Source: Corynespora cassiicola (lineage: Eukaryota > Ascomycota > Dothideomycetes > Pleosporales > Corynesporascaceae). Taken from it: 64,000 nucleotides of DNA. The notes under the pieces were generated by a model. The model was not told the DNA's origin and searched no databases. It worked only from the letters and a program-made list of their open reading frames with translations. The translations under genes were made by a program, and so were the position numbers. Shown here piece after piece: positions 42,869 to 52,619 of the stretch. The stretch lies in assembly GCA_022059125.1 (NCBI GenBank), contig JAEUWY010000004.1, forward strand, positions 3,968,001 to 4,032,000, written 5' to 3'. Every line of letters starts with the position of its first letter. Position 1 is the first letter of the stretch.

Positions 42869-44105
42869 CTTGGATTTTTGAGTGAAACTGATTTGATGGC
42901 TCTCAAACGCTTTATAGGCGTTCCCTGGACGTTGTCTGCTGTAGGCAAAAGGATGTCCCACTGCACAAGTGTATTATAAATGTACGGTACGACCGGATCT
43001 CAGACAAAAAGATAAATTATTTGATTGGTATGTCGGGATCGGTTGAATGGAAAATGCGGGGTGGTGTGGCAGCTTCTCGGAAGTCGGAAAAGTGGTGGGT
43101 GCCTTGTTCATGCATCCACCCCAGCAACTCGAACCAATTTCGATGTTGTTGAAACGGTATTCGGTCGATGAAGAGACACGTCCCAAAAAGACTGCGTTCA
43201 GAATAGAAGGTTTCCAGAATGATTGCGACTTGAACTTTGAAATATGAATTGCAATGGTGGTAGGTAAGTTCCAACTCGTACTACACGAGTCATCTAAGCT
43301 GACATGCCAATCTGATCGGAGGTGCTTCTACCTTGGTATAACATGCGGAATTAAACAAGGATACCAATGAGTAATGCTAAAATTATCTGTGAATGATCTC
43401 GGGGCTAATTCCAGGACCAATCAAGTTGGGCGATCAGTTGGCAATGACGCGGGGGATCGACGGTGTTGCGGAGCACCGAGGTCCTATTTGAAGCTAGTCG
43501 GGTGCCCTAAAACTCTCTTCATTCTCAAATTTCAATGCTGTTCCATGATGAACAAGTGTTTATTTGTTATGTAGTGGAAGGCCTTATCGCTTAAATAGCT
43601 TTTGTATGCACGGTCAGCGGATCAGCCGTAAGCATTGAGACCCTAGTTTTCTTAGATGCACATCCGGCCAATTAGATAACTGTATGCTTCACTAAGACTC
43701 ATTTCAGGCACCTAAGTTTATTCATCAATCATCATCATCTATTCTATAAGGAGTAAGTGCTGTTATCGTAAGCAAGAAATGAAAACAAGAAACAATGTGC
43801 CAAGGCAGAATTAATCTGCCTCTGCGTTGTCTCACCAAACAAACACACCACACTGATCGAGGAAGAAATCCAGGTGACGATTATGGAATTTTGATTCAGT
43901 TAATCCCGGCTCTTCATTGATAGCTAGGCTGCCACATTTAGCGTCTGAAAAAAATATTGCCGCTTGTGGACTCTGGTTACAGGTCACAAACAGGGCCGAG
44001 ATGCTGACACAAATTCTAACGTGTCAGAATCTAACGTGTCAGAATCTATCTAGCTGCAGTTTCAATGAGAAAGATGATTATACACAGTAGTTCCAGTCGG
44101 GCCGC
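42869..44105. other. Intergenic between monooxygenase and MFS transporter
   Basis: About 1.2 kb holding the monooxygenase promoter and the transporter 3' end, both minus-strand. A 15-bp tandem duplication lies at 44016-44045. I see no gene. Confidence 0.5.
44016..44045. repeat. Perfect 15-bp tandem duplication
   Basis: CTAACGTGTCAGAAT occurs twice in tandem, followed by a partial CTA. It lies about 60 bp beyond the stop of the MFS gene, in its likely 3' UTR or just after. Confidence 0.9.
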
Positions 44106-45846
44106 CTAATGCACTGGCCCTCCTTTTGTCCGCATTCTGCCACCATAAATCTGAAGAATGACGATGATAGTCATAGCAACAGCGACTATAATCGCTTGGA
44201 TTCCAAAGGAAAGACCAAAGCCATTCTTCGCACCCCAAGGCTGTTGGAAGTAACCCACTGCAAACCCACCAATCACTGTAATTGTCAGTAGTGTCTTTGA
44301 GCTGATTGACGGGCCGTGAGATTTCCAAGGCTTGCGTACTAACCTCTTGCAAAATTGAGCAGCCCGGACACTTCCGAACTGGCACTTCCATACGAGTCTA
44401 GTGCATACGCCGTGATCGCAACAGTAGCTAGCATCACGCCAAAAACGTACATACCCCAACCCATAATAATACCAGCGTAGCTGAGGTGTTTCTCCAGTGT
44501 CTGCCCGACAATGATCAGGCCAGGAATCATGAAAGCGGCAGCCAGGTAGTTTGTCAGCAGGCGGGCCTCAGGCTTGAAAATTCCGTTGTGCTTTCGGACA
44601 TATCTGTTGGCTACGAAGTCATTAAAGAAGTGGCCAAATCCTTCACCGAGGGCGACGGCGACCAGGGGCGTGAAATAAAGGTATCCTACGGCTTTGGGGC
44701 CGAAGCCGTAACCGCCAGCTTCGATGGGAGTTTCTAAGAGAATGGTGGAAGTGATATTGATTCCGACAGCCCACATGAAGCTCATGGCACTGTATTCGTT
44801 AGTAATTGAGATGCTTCCATCAATGTAGGGACTAACTAGTAGAACATAGCGGGGATTATGATTGGCTTCAAAAATGTAGAAAGCAAGCGACTGCAAGAGT
44901 GCCACAACGTCTTGAAGTAGCCTGTATGATTCTGGATTTGCCAAATACCCACGATACGTGAGAGCCGGCCCACCAATGTCTGAGGCCTAGGAGGCTGTTG
45001 GTCCGGAGAAATACTTCGCTCGTAATACGTTTCGTCGGCGAAGAGCAATATGAGAACCATGTCAGAGCAGCCCATCGCAAATACCAGCCACATAACAGCC
45101 CGCCAGTCGCCCGTCCCAGCAATGATGAAGTTGGCAAAGAATGGCCCCAGGTAGGGTGAAAGTATGAAAATCGCCACCCAAATGCCAATTTTTCTTGCAT
45201 GTTCGTGAAAGTAGAACATTTCTTTGATGCAGCTCAAGCCTACGACTTGATAGGCAGTCAAGGTGAGGCCCATCATTGCTCGGAATCCGTAAAAAACGGG
45301 GAAGCTGTCAGTTACAGCGCAAGCGAGGGTGAACAGAGTTCCGGATAGAGTGGACCAGAACATGACTGGGGCGCGGCCCCACCAAGAGGCAACAACAATC
45401 CAGAACAGACCACCAATGCCACTGGGACGGTCAACCTTAGATGAAGAATTGCATAGGAAGACTCACAGCATCAACACGTTCAAGTTTCCCGCCTCGTTGA
45501 CTTTGGCTGGCGATAGTCCCCATTCCTGGCCTTGGAGAACGATGAGGGGAATCCCAGCACCGCTTCCATAGTCACCGAGAAAAGCAGTGGTGGAGACGAC
45601 CATGAGCATCAGATGCTTGCGAGTCCATGACCAGTTGAGGGGGTCATTGGGATCAGAGGTCGGCTGAGGGATGAGAACGGTATGGCCGTCTTTTGCAAGC
45701 TTCAAATGTCCATATTGGCCCTTTTCCAGATGCGCGGCGCCAGCGTCCAAAAGCACGACGTCAGTGTCATGGCCTATCTCTTGTTCGTGTATCTGCGCAC
45801 GCGTCACATCGTCCGCTTGCGAGATCTCAGGCTTCTCTTCCGACAT
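44106..45846 (-). CDS. MFS transporter, 12-TM
   Basis: Four exons, 45467-45846, 44837-45421, 44344-44789 and 44106-44275, encode 526 aa. The introns are 45-68 bp and include GTTAGT donors. The start is the ATG at 45846. The N-terminus is acidic and cytosolic, leading to D-P-N-D-P-L-N-W-S-W-x-x-K. About twelve hydrophobic segments follow. G-L-F-W-I-V-V-A-S-W-W-G-R-A-P-V marks the loop 2-3 region and G-I-W-V-A-I-F-I-L-S-P-Y-L-G-P-F-F-A-N-F a motif C-like helix. It resembles fungal DHA1/Hol1-like transporters. Its position next to the monooxygenase on the same strand suggests it may move the same compound, but this is inference. Confidence 0.88.
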
Positions 45847-47916
45847 GGTCAAAGACGGCGTTGCACCAAAGGACACACGATTGGAGTGACTCGCAACGAC
45901 TGCACTCCGTCATTAAATATTGCAGAGTGATATGATAGAGTGCGAGTCCCAATTTATTGCCTGCAGCTCCGCACGCCGGCAGCATATCGATAAGACGGGT
46001 GTCGATGGCTACCTGGGTACCTGCGTCTTGATTGGATGCTTGGTTCCCCATGGGGCAACTGGGGCGCTAAGCACCAGGGGTCGTGAAGCTCCTGGGGCAA
46101 AATGGGAGCGATCAGCCGGCAAAAGAGCTTGTCTCAACTGCCGAGACAGCTACGCCGAGTATACTGGGGGCGGTAATTGACGCGTAGACGGACGACTGGC
46201 GGTTCCAAAGATGGTTATGGAAGACTGACGATTTATTCTGAAGAATCTGCATCCCAGGACGTTGGTGATGCTTGCGACGATCTTCGTTCCCGGCCTCAGA
46301 CAAGGCTGCAGTATGGAAATGAAAGCATTGGCTCTTATTTGACGGCATTTTGTGATGCATGAGGAAAATCGCAATCAATACTGGAGATGCTGGTCCGAAC
46401 TTCTGTGCCCGGCGATGAGCCTTCCCGCCGGGTCGGATGCCGCCAACCCCGCAACGTGCAGAAGAAGCGGATGAGCAGGATCTCGGTACTTGCGAAGACA
46501 ACCATTTCGGCCGAGTGAGGGACGTGGGGTGCGACGATGCTTCATGGGTCTCGATTTGATGAAATGGAATGCATTCTGTCATCTACGAAGACTGGAATTA
46601 CTGTACAGTTAAGTGTTATTTGTCAATTCGTTTAGTTCAGTTTGGTGAGCGTGCGATTGCGGTGTAGCTACCTTTCAACTCCGCAATAGCACTTGATCTA
46701 ATGTTCTAGCTCGGCCTTGAGAGGAAAGTAATTTCTTTCATATCTTGTTGCAACATGGGCATCAATTCAGTCTATATTGGCTCCTATGAAGGTATATCAT
46801 AATGGCATCCAGACTTGACAAGTAATACACCAAGCAGCGTCTTGTAGACTAATGCTCACCTTGACATGCGATGTAGAAACAAAGTTTATGTGCTGCCAAT
46901 TTGCTATTTTACAATTTTGAAAAGTTGATGTAAAGCTAGCAGTAACGAGGCGAGTCGTGAATGTCTTGTACCTGTGGGAGTCTGTAGGGAGCCAAGTGGC
47001 TGCGCCGCACGCTATGCCCGATCTGAATCCTGAGATCGATCCATACAAGAATACCCCGATAGAATCACCGTAATGCATCCTCCATAAATCGACATGCAGC
47101 TATGAATACCACCGAGAGATTTATATCGATAGAAGCAGTCTCTTGAGACCACTGCGCACGTGTGTCGGCTCCCAAAACAAAGATCTGAAGTGTCACCCCT
47201 TAATGTAAGACAGTTCCAAGACAGTTGCAGTCTACGAAAGAGATCCCACGTACTTTGGCGATACCCAAAGCCAACCTAAATATCTTAGCGAATGCTTGCC
47301 ATTGCCCCCCCAAATCCATACACGCCGTTCTATCTCAACACCGGCTTACATGTAAAGGGTTCAGCCCGCGACATCATCTTAGCTGAATTTCTGATAATTA
47401 CTTAGAAATCCAACAAACAGAAGGGAACACATAAATCAACTCAGTGCAGCTAAGACACAATGCTGATGTCTCACTCGTTTTCGCGTAGCCAGACAGATAC
47501 TCTGAGCACTAGGCATCTTGAGGCTCTACGTCAACATCGTGTCCTGCTTGATTGGCCTTGGATCTCAAAATCTTGGAATACGACATAGAACTGGACTACT
47601 CGCCACAGTATGTTTCTCGGCTCCCTAAAACACTTCTCGGCAGATTGAGACATGGAAAGTGCAGATACGATAGGAAGAAGCTATATAAAACCCTCATCAG
47701 AGAAGGGAGATTTGAAGCATCCGAGAAGTTGAGTTTTGCGTACAGCACAATTACGCTAATTCTTACACTATCCAAGGCCACATCCGAGTTTCTTTACATC
47801 TTGGACCTTCTCCATTAGAAAGTCATATTGCTTTTCATCCATTGAGCATCCTGCATTCGCAGAGTTTCCAAATTCCACCCCTTACCACCTGGGCAACACC
47901 TCCCACCAAACCCAAA
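45847..47916. other. 2-kb divergent intergenic region
   Basis: It lies between the minus-strand MFS gene and a plus-strand gene. It probably holds both promoters. An 88-codon plus-strand frame ending at 47818 reads like protein but has no ATG, and a 156-codon minus frame (46112-46582) lacks any recognisable domain. Confidence 0.45.
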
Positions 47917-48834
47917 ATGGCAATCTTCACTCCCACCGAGGTCTACCCCGACCCCCACACCACTCCCTCTAAATCTGCAGCCCTTAGACTCATGCCCCCA
48001 CCCCTCCTATTAGCGACCCTATTCCTCGGAACCATCCTCGCTGTCGCAGTCTGGAACGCCGCAAAACCCCCCTCGTCCTCGCAGAAGGAATCAGAGTCTA
48101 CAAAAGACAAAGCAAAAGGCAGAGTGAACAACAAAGAGCCTACGAAGGAAGAAAATAACGACGAAACCCCCATCCCAGACGAAGAGAATGACGAGCTTCC
48201 TCAAGCAGCTATAGACGCCAGGAACCAAACCGTCCAGCAGCTCAAGAAAACCATCACCGAGCGCGCGACCTTGGAGGTCCAGGGAGAGGCATACGCAAGG
48301 GAGCTTCGCGAGTTCTGGTGGAAAGATGGCGGGGCGCGGCCTCAGCACTCGGAGCCAGATGCAGAGTCTGAGACTGTATCACAGGATAGCGGCGTGCAGC
48401 TCATGGACTTGGACGATGACGGCGCGCAAGCCGGTGCCTACACCGCGGTCAACTTTTCTTTCATCTCACCCAATATCGCCGAGGACGTTCTTGCGGATAT
48501 TTCTCCCCGTAGCGTGCAGGCTCGGTGCCCGGAGCCAGAGCCAGAGCCAGAGCGAGAGCCAGAGCCAAAATCTCAAGGTACCGGCGTGCAACTCATGCAC
48601 TTGGACAACGACGGCGCGCAGACTGATCCTTCCACCGCGACCAGAACCTCTTTCTTCCCACCCGATGTCGTCGATGCAGATGACGGTTTTGTTCTTCATC
48701 GCATGGGCCATGCGTGGTTTGATGGCGCGGAGGAGGGGAGAAGGGAAGAAGAAGAAGACTATTTCAGCACGGGGGGAGGTATGAGGGTGATGGAGTGTGA
48801 GGATGGGGAGGGGCGGTATGAGTTGTGGGAATGA
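47917..48834 (+). CDS. Single-pass membrane protein with internal duplication
   Basis: A single exon encodes 305 aa from the ATG at 47917 (context CCAAAATGGC). A TM segment lies at about residues 28-48 (P-P-P-L-L-L-A-T-L-F-L-G-T-I-L-A-V-A-V). After it come a charged Lys/Glu-rich linker and a short helix around R-E-F-W-W-K. The distal half has two diverged copies of one unit, G-V-Q-L-M-D-L-D-D-D-G-A-Q and G-V-Q-L-M-H-L-D-N-D-G-A-Q, each followed by a S/T-F-F-x-P or S-F-I-S-P segment. Between them is an E-P repeat. The very acidic C-terminus ends R-Y-E-L-W-E. There is no known domain. It is probably a membrane-anchored cytosolic protein. Confidence 0.72.
   Translation: MAIFTPTEVYPDPHTTPSKSAALRLMPPPLLLATLFLGTILAVAVWNAAKPPSSSQKESESTKDKAKGRVNNKEPTKEENNDETPIPDEENDELPQAAIDARNQTVQQLKKTITERATLEVQGEAYARELREFWWKDGGARPQHSEPDAESETVSQDSGVQLMDLDDDGAQAGAYTAVNFSFISPNIAEDVLADISPRSVQARCPEPEPEPEREPEPKSQGTGVQLMHLDNDGAQTDPSTATRTSFFPPDVVDADDGFVLHRMGHAWFDGAEEGRREEEEDYFSTGGGMRVMECEDGEGRYELWE
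48532..48567 (+). repeat. GAGCCA hexamer repeat encoding Glu-Pro
   Basis: Six tandem hexamers, five of them GAGCCA and one GAGCGA, in frame within the 305-aa gene. They encode an E-P run with one Arg. Confidence 0.9.
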
Positions 48835-49833
48835 GGTGTACGCGTGGGGGAAAGGGAAGGCATGAAGGGGGAAGGTGCGAATGGGAAAGAGGACATCGAG
48901 GTGAGACTGGGTGGAGGTGTTTTTTTAGTACAGGGTATTTCTTGTAGTGTTTTTTTCTCACGGCAGCAATAGACTTGGGTATTTTGGGCGTAGAAGTGTA
49001 TTTGGTAAATCTCATCATGGATTTCGGAAGGTGTTGGGGTATTAGCTGTTGGCAACATGTCAGCACGGTGAAGTGGGTGGGATATAGGAAGAGGCTGCGT
49101 GATGTGTATACTTGTTTCGCGCTTAACAAGTGATTCGGGCGGTTCTTATAAACCACTTGGTAGGCATTACTGGTATTTCACTGGGGTGTATTTTGTTCCA
49201 ATCCTTCCACATGCAAGTTCTTGGCGCGTGAAGTTTACAGGCCACTGTTCTGGATTATTCCGTTTGACTTGAGTTTTGTACACAATCCGTGGGATCAAGA
49301 AAATGCCACATCACTGCATGAGAACAGAGGTGCAAGACAGGCACTTTATTCAAGAATGGCCGTTCCGAGCCATCATAGAGCTAAGAGCGAAAGCGGATAA
49401 CGCCCATGTTCGCATACAAACCGGCCCGATGAAGACATATCCTCAAAGAGTAAAAGTTCGACATGTGCTTCGACCCCCAGGCGGTTATCTAAGCGCTCGG
49501 CTTCAGGATCCGAGCTGTGGCTTGAGCGAATACGGGATTAACGACGTCGACGCCCACGAACCTCGCAAAGGCATTCTGGAGCCAGGACCTGAACTCCACA
49601 GGATGCGACAGGCATCCCGGGGATGTTCGGCCGGCCGGCAAAGTCAGGCTGTCGAGCCGGCGGTGCAGGATGCATCAGCGAAGTGTGGGGAAATATTTCA
49701 CCGGTATGCGCACAATATATATATTGGAAAGAAAAAAAGCCTCGTCTAAGCGCGTGTTTAGCTGGCACAGTCTAGTAGAGTAGCGTAGCCGGATGCAGGA
49801 TACGTGTACAGAAACAGAAAATCGGAGCCCAGG
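48835..49833. other. Convergent intergenic region
   Basis: About 1 kb between two converging genes. A 157-codon plus-strand frame (49276-49749) and its antisense frame both lack a family match and a promoter, so I treat them as chance. I see nothing else. Confidence 0.45.
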
Positions 49834-50880
49834 CTAGATTCGGCACAGGGTCTGCAGGGCGTCCTTTGTGGATTGGTTCGTCTCCTTGACAACGCGGATG
49901 ATCTGTCGGAATCTAAAGTTGTTGATGGGGTCAGTGAGGTTGCTTTTTTTCATCTGCGATTGATACCCCGCCATGACCATGAGCGTGGGGGGGGAATGGG
50001 GGGAGACTCAACTCGTCAATGGCAGCGTCGCCGGCACACTCATAGATCCAGCTCTCGCTCGTAGTGACGATGGCACCGGCCTGGCGCAGACGGGCGAGGG
50101 CAATGGGCACCTCTTCCTTGTTGCAACTGCTCACGCCGTCGGCGATGACGTAGACGGCATGTCCGTCTTGCAAGAGGTCGAGGGCGGTTTGGGTCACGCA
50201 AATGTGTGACTCGATGCCCACAATGACGCACGAGAGGCGCTGCTCGGTGGTGAGGGAGGCGATGCCCTGGCGCACCGCTGGGGTCAGCATAGAGAAGAGG
50301 GTCTTGTCATCATGTACGAGGGTCGGAATGCCATTGGGGCTGTCCAGGCCCAGCTCGGAGCATGTCTCGCCCAGACGGGCTCTATTCTGGGTGGTGGCGA
50401 AGACGGGGAATTTGAGGATTTGGCCTGGCGCAGGTTAGGCGGCTGCAAAGCAAGCACGGAGCGTGAAACGGCGAGAGAGGTGAGGCGGCGCTGTGATGCG
50501 GCCGACTTGTTCCGTCTGGCCGGCTGGCCGTCTGGGAGGCACAAAGTGGGTGACGGCGGTGGAGACGGTGACATACTGGCCTGTAGCAGCTTCTGGGTCG
50601 TGGCAATGACCTTGGGGAACTCGTGGATGGCCGGGCGGAACTTTTCCTGCAGGTCGCAGACGCTGGCGGGGGCGCGTCAGCAGGCGGGAGTGGTGTTGGT
50701 GCTGGGCATGGGCACGAGCACGGGGAGGGCATACAAGAGGGCGGGGTTGGCTGTCACGGTGAGAAGGGGGACGGGTCAGGCTGGGGCGGCAGAGAGCCTA
50801 CCGATGCGGCGCTGGGCCATTGTGGTGAGGCTGCGGCAGCTGTGCAGGGTCGACGGTCGCAGGACGAAGCGCGGAAGCAT
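49834..50880 (-). CDS. Isochorismatase-family cysteine hydrolase
   Basis: Five exons, 50802-50880, 50735-50750 (a 16-nt micro-exon), 50577-50662, 50013-50424 and 49834-49912, encode 223 aa. The introns are 51, 72, 152 and 100 bp. The joined core reads N-P-A-L-F-V-C-D-L-Q-E-K-F-R-P-A-I, the family's first motif with the catalytic Asp. A Lys in H-D-D-K-T-L-F-S-M and the nucleophile Cys in G-I-E-S-H-I-C-V-T-Q-T-A-L-D-L-L complete the D-K-C triad. It ends F-R-Q-I-I-R-V-V-K-E-T. I chose 50880 because the first 20 residues (M-L-P-R-F-V-L-R-P-S) resemble a mitochondrial presequence. The ATG at 50820 gives a 203-aa cytosolic form. The substrate is unknown. Confidence 0.85.
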
Positions 50881-52619
50881 TTGGATCTGGGGATGCTGTG
50901 GGAGAGAGGATGTCATGGCCGGCATCTGCGCCACGGCAGGTTGAGGGCGCCCCGCCCCGTTCGTCCCCCATCCCCCGTCCCCCATACCCATACTATCCGA
51001 CCGACCATCAGATCCTTCGGGCGAGCGTGGCACCCTGGGCGCTGCTCCCGTAGGCCGCAGACGGGGACTACAACCCATTGACTGTCCACCAGTTGGACTC
51101 GACGTCCCTGACGGCAGCGCAGCGCAGCGCAGCACAGCACCCGCGGTTCCGGATCCCGTGCCAGTTCCAGTTCCAGTCCTAGTCCTCGCAGCCGGCTGAC
51201 TCGAGACGGGTCCTCAGCATCAGTGCAACCGTCTGCGTCTGCTGCCCACGTCGTACGTATTTTAATAAGCTCAGCTGCTGGCCGTCCGTCCAGCCCGCGG
51301 GCCTCAGTCAGCCGCGGTGCAGCAATGCAGCAGGCAGACGGACGGCCAGCAGGGCCGCAGGCTTCTATTTTCTCCCCCTCTTCACCAGTGCGCTGAGGTC
51401 AATCTCCGCCGAGGCGGCTTTGGAAGCTGTAGTCAGGCAGGGCCTGCAGGGACCGCAAGGGCCGCAACGTCTGCATCGTCTGCACCGTCTGCAACGCCTG
51501 CAACGCCTGCGCGGGGGCGCCACGAGGCGGGCGACGTCGGCTGGGCCTTTGAGACGCGCGCGGGCGTTTCGTTGTCCATGGCGGTTCTTTGAGGCAGAAA
51601 GACCGGGGCCCTTTGCGCTCCGGTACTGTAAAAGAAACCGCAATTAGAGAGGGCCGCGAGTAGCTGCCCCTGCGTCCGCCCACGGCGCTGCCCGGCTCGC
51701 CCTCGCGCCCCCCAGCCTAGGACCTAGGGCAGGATCCACGCAGCCAGCGCAAAAGCAAAAGGGGGCCGCCGGCAGCAGAGGGTAGCGCAAACGGGCCAGG
51801 GCGACGGCGCAACAGCAGAGGCCCTCGCGGCGCCCAGCAACGGCGCAGGGAGGGGGGCGTCATTTGGGGAGCGTGGTGGTGGAGAGGGCCATATAACAGC
51901 GCCCCGTTTGGTACTAGCCCAGCGTCGCGGGCGCCCTGTGCGCCGACCCTGTCTGGCTGGTCGGCTTGGGGACCAGACGACAGCCAAATCCAGCCGTATC
52001 CAGCCAAATCCCACCTGCAACCCTCCTCCGTCTCTCAGTTGCTGCTGTTGCTGCGTCCTGCTCCTCCCAGTCGTTGTTGTTGTTGCCGCCGCTGCTTTGG
52101 CTCAGCCCGCACCCGCACCCGCCTCCGCTCCACCCCAACCAGCCTCACCACTGCGTCCTCGCTCTCTGCCCCCGTCTGCTGCTTAGCGCCCGCCCGCCTG
52201 CTGCTCCCGCTGCCACTGCTGCCACTTCTGCCGCTACCGCCGCCTGCAAAATAATAGCCCATCAGGATCAGGAAAGCCTGCCCCCCCCAGCTCTCGGATT
52301 CGCTGCTGCACTGCTTTCCGCTTTCACGGCAGGGGTCACGCCTACCTACTGCGACTACCACCACCCTGTCCACCACGGCCTCGTCCACGACACCGCCTCG
52401 CCCTCTCCCTTTTCTCCCCCCCTCCCCCCCCCTCGCTGCCGTCCGCGCCCTGCCCCCGTCCATCGCTCGCTTTGGGACCGCCAGCATTGCCACCCGCCAG
52501 ACTCATCGCCTGCGCCCGCGCCCCCATCAGCGTGCGACCGCCGCCGCCATTCAGCCGCCCCTCGTTGACGCTCCTCCGCACCGCGACCAGGTCCGCTGCC
52601 CACCACCGCCCCAGGTTAT
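50881..52619. other. GC-rich divergent intergenic region with short repeats
   Basis: About 1.7 kb between divergent genes and notably GC-rich. It has pyrimidine-rich and CTG/CGC-rich patches, GCGCA repeats near 51115-51135 and a 9-bp array at 51468-51512. Many overlapping open frames are by-products of high GC. It probably contains a long 5' leader for the Cid1-type gene. Confidence 0.5.
51468..51512. repeat. 9-bp minisatellite, five copies
   Basis: Five tandem copies of CGYCTGCAN (CGTCTGCAT, CGTCTGCAC, CGTCTGCAA, CGCCTGCAA, CGCCTGCGC) within the GC-rich intergenic region. Confidence 0.88.

Noticed and set aside
46112..46582. 156-codon minus-strand frame in the divergent region
   Set aside because: It has an ATG but no domain, is low in protein character and overlaps the probable promoters of two genes.
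47552..47818. 88-codon plus-strand frame that reads like protein
   Set aside because: No ATG, and no upstream exon that I can join. It may be a remnant but is too weak to list as a gene.
49276..49749. 157-codon plus-strand frame with long antisense partner
   Set aside because: Both strands are open by chance in moderately GC-rich DNA. No motif on either.
51000..52600. Many long overlapping frames
   Set aside because: High GC content suppresses stop codons. Translations are repetitive Pro/Arg/Ala strings without family similarity.
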